A stretch of 6,150 nt of DNA from an uncultured Odoribacter sp. (GTDB lineage Bacteria; Bacteroidota; Bacteroidia; Bacteroidales; Marinifilaceae). Below the pieces are notes generated by a model that was given only the letters and a program-made list of their open reading frames with translations, was not told where the DNA came from and did no database searches. A program made the translations under genes and the position numbers. Positions 1 through 5,436 of the stretch are shown here, in pieces (positions within the stretch are counted from its first letter, which is position 1; every line of letters begins with the position of its first letter). The DNA lies in NCBI GenBank assembly GCA_910578985.1, contig CAJTSF010000050.1, positions 1 to 6,150 on the forward strand, read 5' to 3'.

Positions 1-193
1 TGTCTATGGTAAAAAGTTAAAAAATCCTCCCACTTTTGTTAGATATATTTTTTTGCATAATTCTGGAAGATTTTTATAACCACTTTATTAGCAAGCAGTT
101 CTGAGGATAAGGTAAAAATGAGGTAATGATTTGGCAACCCTGTCTATTTCTACGTTCTGCTGTGAGTTGCTGTCAATGTCTCTCGTCTTGGTA

Positions 194-227
194 CAAAAGT
201 AGCAATAAAAATCGGATACACATCAAA
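194..227 (-). promoter_or_regulatory. Candidate Bacteroidetes promoter reading left, out of the window
   Basis: On the minus strand there is TTTG (224-227) followed after 22 bases by TACTTTTG (194-201), which fits the Bacteroidetes consensus of a -33 TTTG and a -7 TAnnTTTG. The spacing is slightly longer than the usual 19-21 bases. Transcription would begin near 185-190 and leave the window on the left with an untranslated leader of more than 180 bases. It lies about 90 bases beyond the end of the RteB-like gene and points the same way, so it probably serves the next gene of the ICE regulatory cascade (rteC in CTnDOT), possibly as a target of RteB. Confidence 0.5.
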
Positions 228-277
228 ATGTCCCATGATTTTTATCACAGGACGTTTTTTATCTTCGCTGAATAATC

Positions 278-288
278 CGGTTTAACCG
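278..288. repeat. Short inverted repeat CGGTT-T-AACCG between rteB and the leftward promoter
   Basis: CGGTT and AACCG form a perfect 5-base dyad around a single T, with TAA and TTA outside it at unequal distance. It lies 28-38 bases after the rteB stop codon and about 50 bases upstream of the leftward promoter candidate. The one-base centre and the absence of a following T-run on either strand make a transcription terminator unlikely. An operator for a dimeric protein is possible, but the repeat is short enough to occur by chance. Confidence 0.25.
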
Positions 289-315
289 TTACTTCTATTT
301 TCGGCAAGTTGCGGG

Positions 316-1638
316 CTATGATTGCTGAAATTTATACTTTAATCCATACTCTTCCAACTTGCTATACAGCGTTGTACGTCCGATTCCGAGCAATTCGGCG
401 GCAACCTTGCGGTTTCCGTTTGCCTGCTTCAACGCGCGTAAGATGCGTTCCTTGTCCTCCGCATCGTTTCGCAAGGCGAAGCTGACAGGTGAGGTCGGTT
501 TCGTTACGGCAAGTTCCAGATGCTCTTTCATGACAACTCCCGTCTGTGCCTGCAACACCGCGCCCATTATCTTCTGCCGAAGCTCACGGACATTACCCGG
601 CCACGGATGGGTCAGCAATGTCTTACGGGCTTCCGCATCGAACCCAGTCACGCTACATTCCAATTCATTGTTGGCAATCTCACGGAAGAACTCCGCCAAC
701 GGCATGATGTCCTCCTGACAGTCACGCAAGGGCGGAACAGTTATCTCGAAGTCGTGCAAACGGTACAGCAAATCCTGTCGGAAACGTTTTTCAATGACCG
801 CTTTCTCCAGATCCTCGTTGGTGGCGGCGATGATGCGGACATTGAAGCTCTTGTCCGTCTTGTCACCTATAGGGCGGTATCTCCGTTCCTGTATGGCACG
901 GAGTAACATCTGCTGGGTTTCCAATGCGAGATTGCCTACCTCATCCAAGAACAATGTGCCACCCTCTGCCTCATTGAAGTATCCTTTCTTTGTGCTGTCC
1001 GCACCCGTAAACGCGCCTTTGACATGTCCGAAGAATGCCGAGGGCGCAAGGTCTTTGGAGAGTGAACCGCAGTCCACAGGCACAAACGGTTTCCCTGCCC
1101 TTTTGCTCTTATCATGCAGATGGTGGGCGATATGCTCCTTGCCCGTGCCGTTCTCTCCGAATATCAGCACGCTCATATCAGTAGGGGCAACTAATCTTAT
1201 CTGTTGCATGATTTTCTGAAAGGCGGAACTGTCACGGGCAAAAACGGGCATACGATTTCGTCCGATACTCCGTTCTTTCAGGATGGTATGAAGCAGAGGC
1301 ATAAGTTTATCCTCCACAAGCTGCTTGGGGATATAGTCCAGCGAGCCGAGTTTCATACTTTCGACTGCCGTATGCACTTCGGCATAGTTGGTCATGATGA
1401 TTAACGGTTGTGTCATGCCTTCCTTGCGCATCCATCGTAATAGGTCGATGCCGTCACCGTCGGGTAGTCGTAGGTCAGAAACCACGATGTCCCCGTCTGA
1501 GGCTTGTTGCAGAAGTTTCTTCGCGGTCGAGAGGTGGTAAGCCTGCACGGTACGGAATCCTTCCCGTGCCAGCAGGTTGCAGACAAACTCGCAATACACG
1601 ATATTGTCCTCCACCACGATGATTCTTGTTTTATCCAT
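316..1638 (-). CDS. rteB: RteB-like sigma-54-dependent (NtrC-family) response regulator
   Basis: A cytoplasmic DNA-binding response regulator of 440 residues from the ATG at 1638. The receiver domain (about 1-120) shows the acidic pair E10/D11, phosphoacceptor D55 (SDLRLPDGDG), T83 and K105. The AAA+ domain (about 133-365) has Walker A GENGTGKE at 161-168, the sigma-54 contact loop GAFTGA at 208-213, Walker B GGTLFLDE at 226-233 and arginine-rich FRQDLLYRL at 286-294. A Fis-type helix-turn-helix occupies about 394-432. Every expected part is present, so the protein looks functional. I recognise the sequence as RteB of CTnDOT-like elements, where it activates rteC and so starts the excision and transfer cascade. 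An in-frame GTG at 1696-1698 overlaps the upstream gene, but the ATG is preferred: it begins directly at the receiver fold and has an AGAAAGGA ribosome-binding-like stretch upstream. It follows the truncated kinase by 49 bases on the same strand. Confidence 0.88.
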   Translation of the reverse strand: MDKTRIIVVEDNIVYCEFVCNLLAREGFRTVQAYHLSTAKKLLQQASDGDIVVSDLRLPDGDGIDLLRWMRKEGMTQPLIIMTNYAEVHTAVESMKLGSLDYIPKQLVEDKLMPLLHTILKERSIGRNRMPVFARDSSAFQKIMQQIRLVAPTDMSVLIFGENGTGKEHIAHHLHDKSKRAGKPFVPVDCGSLSKDLAPSAFFGHVKGAFTGADSTKKGYFNEAEGGTLFLDEVGNLALETQQMLLRAIQERRYRPIGDKTDKSFNVRIIAATNEDLEKAVIEKRFRQDLLYRLHDFEITVPPLRDCQEDIMPLAEFFREIANNELECSVTGFDAEARKTLLTHPWPGNVRELRQKIMGAVLQAQTGVVMKEHLELAVTKPTSPVSFALRNDAEDKERILRALKQANGNRKVAAELLGIGRTTLYSKLEEYGLKYKFQQS

Positions 1639-1687
1639 TTTCGTATTTTTCCTTTCTTCTTTTGCCTGCCGGATAATTTCAGCACCT

Positions 1688-2977
1688 TTATCCAGCACAG
1701 CCGGTCACCGCTTTGCATATCGCTTCGTCATCTGGAGTGGCACTTCCATGAAGTTGGGCGTAAAGTTCCCTCAATGGCTGGTCGGCACGGAGAATCTGCC
1801 ATGAACTTCGCAGATGGTGTGTAAGTGTGTCCAGTTCTTGGAGGTCTTTACGCTGTTCTGCATCCTTGACCGCCTGCATTTCCTTTTCGGTTTCCGCTAT
1901 CAGTTTGTCCAGCATGACGGATTCATTGCCATAAGATAGCAGAGTGGAAAAATCCGGCTTTTCATCCAATATGCTGCTTAATGCGCATTTATCCGTAATC
2001 TCCATCAGTTCGGATATGGAGAACGGCTTGAACAGGCATCCGGCAAATCCACGCCCTATAAGTTCCTCCTTGCTGCAACTGCCCGAAGCGGTTGTCACGA
2101 CTATGGGAATACTCTTCGAGTTGCCTACATTGGATGAGCGCAACAGTTCCAGCAGTTCAAAACCGCTTATCTCAGGCATATTCAGATCCGTCAGAAGCAG
2201 GCTGTATTCCTTTTTTCGTATCAGCTCCATCAGTACCGAAACATTGGTACAGGTATCGCAGTGCATCCCTTCATGGGCATACATTTCTTTCAACATAAGG
2301 AGAAGTACCTCGTCATTGTCGATGGCAATCACATCATGGCAGATATGATTATGGCGCATTTGCGCTTGAATTGTCTGTTCCGGCAGTTCCTCGGCTGTCT
2401 GCATGGGAATTTCCACCGTGAAGCGGCTCCCTTTGCCTTTCTCGCTTTCCAAGCGTATAGTTCCACCGAGCATCGCCACAATACGCTGCACGATGGACAA
2501 TCCTAATCCGAAGCCGTCTTTTGCGGCGGCATTTGAAAGACGTTCAAATGCACCGAATACTCGTTGTTGCTCATCTTCGGTCATGCCCGTACCGGTATCT
2601 TCAACGATAAGTTTCAGCAAACCGTTATCATAATCCGCTGCCAATGATACACTACCGTTATCCGTGAACTTGATGGCGTTTGACAACAAGTTGTTGCCGA
2701 TTTGCAGGATACGTTCCTTGTCGGTCAAAACCACCGCATCGGTGTGGCTCTCCACTATCAAAGTCAGCCCCTTGTTCATGGCAATGGGCATGAACTCCGT
2801 TTCAAGAATATGCGTGATTGCGGAAATCCTGCAAGGGGAAAGGTTGGGTTGCTCCTTGCCGTTGTCCAGACGGAAGAAATCCAGCAGCGTGTTGAGCATC
2901 TCCCGCATACGCTCGGAAGATTGCCGGATATTATCCACATACATGGTGCTTTTATCCGCGCTACAACTTTTCTGCAT
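1688..2977 (-). CDS. rteA: 5'-truncated RteA-like hybrid histidine kinase (ATPase, receiver and Hpt domains remain)
   Basis: The 429-residue frame begins inside the dimerisation domain. Residues 12-43 are the second HisKA helix (IRQSSERMREMLNTLLDFF region), and the five in-frame codons before the ATG (GYAGL) continue the kinase sequence before meeting a stop. The periplasmic sensor, membrane segments and H-box histidine are absent. What remains is well preserved: HATPase with N box around N95-N100, DTGTGM at 127-132 and GFGLGL at 155-160; a receiver with D220/D222, phosphoacceptor D264 (LLLTDLNMP), T295/T296 and K317; and a C-terminal Hpt-like domain with THHLRSSW, H387 the likely phosphorylated histidine. 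CTnDOT RteA is, from memory, about 800 residues, so nearly half is gone. It starts 15 bases after the preceding radical SAM stop codon and is followed after 49 bases by rteB. It cannot autophosphorylate in the usual way. It may be a decaying remnant or may retain a phosphatase or phosphorelay role. ATG 2975-2977 is the first start; the ATG at codon 12 is an alternative. Confidence 0.85.
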   Translation of the reverse strand: MQKSCSADKSTMYVDNIRQSSERMREMLNTLLDFFRLDNGKEQPNLSPCRISAITHILETEFMPIAMNKGLTLIVESHTDAVVLTDKERILQIGNNLLSNAIKFTDNGSVSLAADYDNGLLKLIVEDTGTGMTEDEQQRVFGAFERLSNAAAKDGFGLGLSIVQRIVAMLGGTIRLESEKGKGSRFTVEIPMQTAEELPEQTIQAQMRHNHICHDVIAIDNDEVLLLMLKEMYAHEGMHCDTCTNVSVLMELIRKKEYSLLLTDLNMPEISGFELLELLRSSNVGNSKSIPIVVTTASGSCSKEELIGRGFAGCLFKPFSISELMEITDKCALSSILDEKPDFSTLLSYGNESVMLDKLIAETEKEMQAVKDAEQRKDLQELDTLTHHLRSSWQILRADQPLRELYAQLHGSATPDDEAICKAVTGCAG

Positions 2978-2987
2978 CAGTCCGGCA

Positions 2988-2996
2988 TAGCCTCAT
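2988..2996. other. Recombination junction between radical SAM cassette and interrupted rteA
   Basis: On the minus strand the TGA of the radical SAM B gene (2993-2995) is followed directly by codons for G-Y-A-G-L-M, which read on in frame into the HisKA helix of the RteA-like kinase. Unrelated coding sequences therefore meet within a few bases. No target-site duplication, inverted repeat or transposase is visible at the join, so the mechanism cannot be read from this window. It could be illegitimate recombination, a deletion, or insertion of a larger unit whose other end lies to the right. The exact base of the junction needs an intact rteA for comparison. Confidence 0.6.
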
Positions 2997-3868
2997 TTTG
3001 TCAATCGTATTTTTTCGTGATAGAAGTAGTTTACGATGACAGGTTTGCCTTTTTCCGAGCGTCCGTATGGCAGATCGTTTATACGATACGGGAAGCCCTG
3101 CTCCTTGGCGTAATTTGAAATGTCCTGCTCCAATGCCTGCCAGTATTCAAGCCTTTTTTTATTGTAAATTTCCTCGTAAAGCGGTATGAGGTCAGGATAC
3201 TTCTCACGGATATACGTCATTATCCCGCCTTTGAACTGCCCGCGTAAATTCAGGTTTTCAAGCCAGATTAAATCAGCATAATCTTTTACCTCCTCTATTA
3301 TTGCCTTCACGTCTGTTATTCTGGGGAATATGGGCGAGACGAAGCATACGGTGCGGATACCTGCCTCGTATGTCTGACGCATCGCTTTCAGACGGCGTTC
3401 AATGCTTACGGCGTTGTCCATATCTGCGCAGAACTGCTCGTCGAGCGTATTGACAGACCATGACACAGTCACTTTGGGAAAACTCTTCAACAGGTCGAGA
3501 TCGCGAAGGACAAGATCGGACTTTGTGCATATCATAATCTCGGCATCGCTTCCTCGCAGCTCTTCGAGCAGCCTTCGGGTACGGTGGAATTCTTCTTCAT
3601 ACGGATTGTAACCGTCCGTCACAGACCCTATTACAACACGTTCACCGTCGTATTTATGAGGATTCGTTATCGGCTTCCAGTTTTTTACATCTAAAAACGT
3701 ACCCCACGGCTCGGTGTGCCCGGTGAACCGTTTCATGAACGATGCGTAGCAATACCTGCAGGCGTGGGGACACCCTACATAAGGGTTGACCGAATATCCT
3801 CCCACCGGCAGAGAGGATTTGGTCATTACACTCTTTACATCTATTTCCTTTATTGTATCCATATTCAT
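2993..3868 (-). CDS. SPL-like radical SAM protein (radical SAM mobile pair protein B type)
   Basis: A 291-residue cytoplasmic enzyme of the COG1533 group (spore photoproduct lyase-like radical SAM proteins). The cluster motif CX3CX2C is at C33, C37 and C40 within NPYVGCPHACRYCYA, which binds a 4Fe-4S cluster and S-adenosylmethionine to generate a 5'-deoxyadenosyl radical. The group's other landmarks follow: SVTDGYNPYE at 82-91, ICTKSDLVLRDLDLL at 113-127 and the VSWSVNTLDE strand at 134-143. No signal peptide or membrane helix is seen. The start ATG overlaps the upstream radical SAM stop by four bases (ATGA), which implies translational coupling and matched amounts of the two proteins. The pairing and sequence match what I remember as 'radical SAM mobile pair protein B', found on mobile elements of gut bacteria. 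The substrate is unknown; distant kinship to SplB hints at nucleic acid chemistry but does not prove it. The stop codon sits exactly at the join with the rteA remnant. Confidence 0.85.
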   Translation of the reverse strand: MNMDTIKEIDVKSVMTKSSLPVGGYSVNPYVGCPHACRYCYASFMKRFTGHTEPWGTFLDVKNWKPITNPHKYDGERVVIGSVTDGYNPYEEEFHRTRRLLEELRGSDAEIMICTKSDLVLRDLDLLKSFPKVTVSWSVNTLDEQFCADMDNAVSIERRLKAMRQTYEAGIRTVCFVSPIFPRITDVKAIIEEVKDYADLIWLENLNLRGQFKGGIMTYIREKYPDLIPLYEEIYNKKRLEYWQALEQDISNYAKEQGFPYRINDLPYGRSEKGKPVIVNYFYHEKIRLTK

Positions 3869-4533
3869 TGTATTCGTCTGGTAAATTGTTCCGGCAATTC
3901 CTGAATCATTCTTTCGTCGCCCATAATCGGCAGCAAATCCTCTTTCATGAACACCGGTATGCCATGAGCCTTTGCCTGTTCTGCAATGCTAAGCACCCAT
4001 TCGGGGCGCGAATATGACTTTCCTTTTCGGTTTCCGGCCTCTGTGCCTATGACAATCCAGTCAATTCCCTCGAAATCAATCTCGCCGATATCATCGAAGA
4101 GAGGTTCAAACGTGACATGGTAGTGTCGTGCTTTGATATTCTTTTTCAAATCATCAATCCTCCTTTTCTCGGAACTGCGCGTGACGGTCACGCCCATCCA
4201 TACGTTCTCGTCGTCAGAGGAGAAACTGATTTTGTCAGGGCGCTTCGTCAGAAAGATATAGGCGTGCTGGGGATTGCTGCTGATCCGCTCGAAAATTTCT
4301 GCGTTCCATTCAGGCTTCCAATCGGAGAAATCGCTCATTCCTGTCATGAGCCACACATGAGGACGGGACGTATCGATGATGCGCAGTTTTCGTTCCATGT
4401 ATTCAGGCACGGAAAAGTCGTCGGTAATGTGGAAACGGCGGCAGTTGTTACGGGCATAGCAGTAAGGGCATCCTATAGTGCACTCTACCACTATGTTCAT
4501 GTTTTTTATCAGGGATTTAATGCAGACACTCAT
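3865..4533 (-). CDS. Small DUF5131 (Gp37/Gp68-like) radical SAM protein (mobile pair protein A type)
   Basis: A 222-residue radical SAM protein. Its CX3CX2C motif is C18, C22 and C25 in ECTIGCPYCYARNN, close to the N-terminus as in compact members. The DUF5131 or phage Gp37/Gp68 signature runs in order: FLTKRP at 94-99, WMGVTV at 112-117, TFEPLF at 141-146, WIVIGTEAG at 159-167 and VFMK at 194-197. It is shorter than typical DUF5131 proteins (around 250 or more residues), with the difference mostly before the cluster motif. Both ends overlap their neighbours by an ATGA: the start overlaps the MBL hydrolase stop and the stop overlaps the second radical SAM start. It is probably always made together with protein B, and perhaps acts with it as a complex or in consecutive steps. 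Family recall: 'radical SAM mobile pair protein A'. The reaction is unknown. Confidence 0.83.
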   Translation of the reverse strand: MSVCIKSLIKNMNIVVECTIGCPYCYARNNCRRFHITDDFSVPEYMERKLRIIDTSRPHVWLMTGMSDFSDWKPEWNAEIFERISSNPQHAYIFLTKRPDKISFSSDDENVWMGVTVTRSSEKRRIDDLKKNIKARHYHVTFEPLFDDIGEIDFEGIDWIVIGTEAGNRKGKSYSRPEWVLSIAEQAKAHGIPVFMKEDLLPIMGDERMIQELPEQFTRRIQ

Positions 4534-5306
4534 AACACAACTGTTTCTCCGTCCTCCGGGATAATCAGCCGGCTCATGTCGGCTTCGTGATGCGTTGCCT
4601 CATTGCGCAGAATTGCACGGGTGGTCTGGCAATGGTCGATGGCATCCATGTGTACGGCTATCAGCTTGATATGCGAAGGCAATTCGTCAAGTATCTGCAT
4701 CACTTCGTTCTCGTCGGGGATGATAGGACCGTCCGTTTTGGAAAATTCGGGAAAGATTGCACCTCCGGAGTTTACCACGATATAGTCAGGATTGAACCGT
4801 TCCACGGTGTCTCGGATACATGCTTCCCATCGGCAGTCACCCATTATATAAACGGTCGGGAAGCCCTCGGCTTTTAGCACATAACCTGATACAGGTCCCA
4901 TCATCTGCCCGATCTGCCCGAAACCATGATGTCCGGTCGTGCGGTAAATGGATATGCCGTCTATTGTTTTTATTTCTTCGATGGGTATCACATTTGTAAA
5001 TCCGTCGTTTCTGATGGCGTCCGCGTCCTGGGGCTGAACGTAGAAAGGAATTTCTTTGGGCAAATGTGTGGGGACACTCGGCTCGTAATGGTCGATGTGA
5101 TTGTGGGTCAGGAGCACCATGTCCACGCCTCCGATAATATCCTGAATAGGAATGGTGAGGTGTACCCTCGGTGTTTTATTCACACCGAGGGCCGATATCA
5201 AAGTGCCTTTGTCGGCTAAAACGGGGTCAATTAGCATGGTGTGTCCCGCATACCTGATTTTCAAGGTGGCATTGCGCACCAATTGTACTGTGGATGTCTT
5301 TTTCAT
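4530..5306 (-). CDS. MBL-fold metal-dependent hydrolase, UlaG-like
   Basis: A 258-residue cytoplasmic protein of the metallo-beta-lactamase fold. The zinc-site motif HxHxDH is T67-H68-N69-H70-I71-D72-H73, followed by H126/H127 in TTGHHG, D157 in MGDCRW and H219 in AVHMD, the expected order of metal ligands. The N-terminal pattern (NATLKIRYAGHTMLIDP) resembles UlaG-like lactonases and related MBL proteins rather than true beta-lactamases, and no signal peptide is present, so antibiotic cleavage in the periplasm is unlikely. It is the first gene of a four-base-overlapping set with the two radical SAM genes and lies 130 bases from the divergent AraC-family regulator. It may process a substrate or product of the radical SAM pair; this is inferred from context. 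The ATG at 5304-5306 is chosen because the conserved fold begins immediately after it. Confidence 0.85.
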   Translation of the reverse strand: MKKTSTVQLVRNATLKIRYAGHTMLIDPVLADKGTLISALGVNKTPRVHLTIPIQDIIGGVDMVLLTHNHIDHYEPSVPTHLPKEIPFYVQPQDADAIRNDGFTNVIPIEEIKTIDGISIYRTTGHHGFGQIGQMMGPVSGYVLKAEGFPTVYIMGDCRWEACIRDTVERFNPDYIVVNSGGAIFPEFSKTDGPIIPDENEVMQILDELPSHIKLIAVHMDAIDHCQTTRAILRNEATHHEADMSRLIIPEDGETVVL

Positions 5307-5336
5307 GACTATATGTCTTGTTATTGATTACGGGTG

Positions 5337-5344
5337 CAAAGTTC
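5337..5344 (-). promoter_or_regulatory. Candidate -7 box for the MBL/radical SAM operon
   Basis: On the minus strand GAACTTTG lies 30 bases before the MBL start codon and differs from the Bacteroidetes TAnnTTTG box only at the first base. No TTTG is found at the expected -33 distance. A promoter with a recognisable -7 box and no -33 box is what one expects for an operon that needs an activator, here plausibly the divergent AraC-family protein. It would be the only promoter I can see for the whole leftward gene set down to rteB. Confidence 0.4.
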
Positions 5345-5365
5345 GGAAGAATCCGGCGAAACATC

Positions 5366-5392
5366 TATGCCTGAAAAAACGGTAATTATGCC
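5366..5392. repeat. TATGCC direct repeat with 21-bp period, candidate AraC-family operator
   Basis: TATGCC occurs at 5366-5371 and again at 5387-5392, on the same strand and exactly 21 bases apart, two turns of the helix. AraC-type regulators commonly bind direct-repeat half-sites with this period. The copies sit about 22 and 43 bases upstream of the minus-strand -7 candidate, so the proximal one would border the position of the missing -33 box. They also lie just upstream of the regulator's own candidate promoter. The repeat is only six bases and the flanks do not match, so chance is possible. Confidence 0.35.
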
Positions 5393-5412
5393 ATTTTGAT
5401 AAATGAAATTAT

Positions 5413-5420
5413 TATCTTTG
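5413..5420 (+). promoter_or_regulatory. Candidate promoter for the AraC-family regulator gene
   Basis: TATCTTTG is a perfect match to the Bacteroidetes -7 box TAnnTTTG and ends 16 bases before the regulator's ATG, so the untranslated leader would be very short. A TTTG at 5395-5398 lies only 14 bases upstream, shorter than the usual 19-21, so the -33 element is weak or absent. An AAGGA at 5431-5435, two bases before the ATG at 5437, resembles a ribosome-binding site but sits unusually close. Confidence 0.5.
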
Positions 5421-5436
5421 CAAAAACGACAAGGAT

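Larger units (their letters stand above)
1..315. other. Intergenic region downstream of the RteB-like gene, no convincing gene
   Basis: This AT-rich stretch holds no coding region I can support on either strand. Read on the minus strand, the direction of rteB, it carries a Bacteroidetes-type promoter candidate at about 194-227, a short inverted repeat at 278-288 and a GGGAGGA ribosome-binding-like sequence at 25-31 with no start codon in the bases that follow inside the window. I looked for a sigma-54 promoter (GG and GC ten bases apart, in a TGGCA/TTGC context) because the neighbouring regulator has a GAFTGA loop, and found none. In CTnDOT-type elements the gene after rteB is rteC, so this may be its leader. 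That is inference from synteny only, as no rteC coding sequence is present. Confidence 0.6.

Noticed and set aside
17..58. Thirteen-codon minus-strand frame (MQKNISNKSGRIF) in the leader region, a possible leader peptide
   Set aside because: It has no ribosome-binding-like sequence upstream and no paired hairpins that I can see, so an attenuator cannot be supported.
126..275. Plus-strand frame of 49 codons downstream of rteB
   Set aside because: Its composition is atypical (many Cys, Ser and Trp near the start), no family is recognised, and it overlaps the leftward promoter candidate.
1639..1698. Extended RteB start at GTG 1696-1698
   Set aside because: It would add 20 residues not needed by the receiver fold and overlap the kinase gene; the ATG at 1636-1638 begins directly at the first receiver strand.
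1413..1718. Minus-strand frame of 101 codons overlapping the start of rteB
   Set aside because: It is an alternative frame inside the RteB receiver region; the receiver frame carries all the conserved residues.
359..2990. Many plus-strand open frames of 60-140 codons across the rteA/rteB region
   Set aside because: They lie antisense to genes with complete domain motifs, have low-complexity or arginine/serine-rich products with no recognisable fold, and start at arbitrary points. They are shadows of the minus-strand genes.
2950..3020. Insertion sequence or terminal inverted repeats at the rteA join
   Set aside because: No transposase fragment, inverted repeat or target-site duplication could be found around the junction.
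4530..5306. Reading the MBL-fold gene as a beta-lactamase resistance gene
   Set aside because: It has no signal peptide, and its N-terminal and GDCRW patterns fit UlaG-like cytoplasmic hydrolases rather than class B beta-lactamases.
3402..5385. Plus-strand open frames opposite the radical SAM and MBL genes
   Set aside because: They are antisense to genes with clear catalytic motifs, and their products resemble no family I know.
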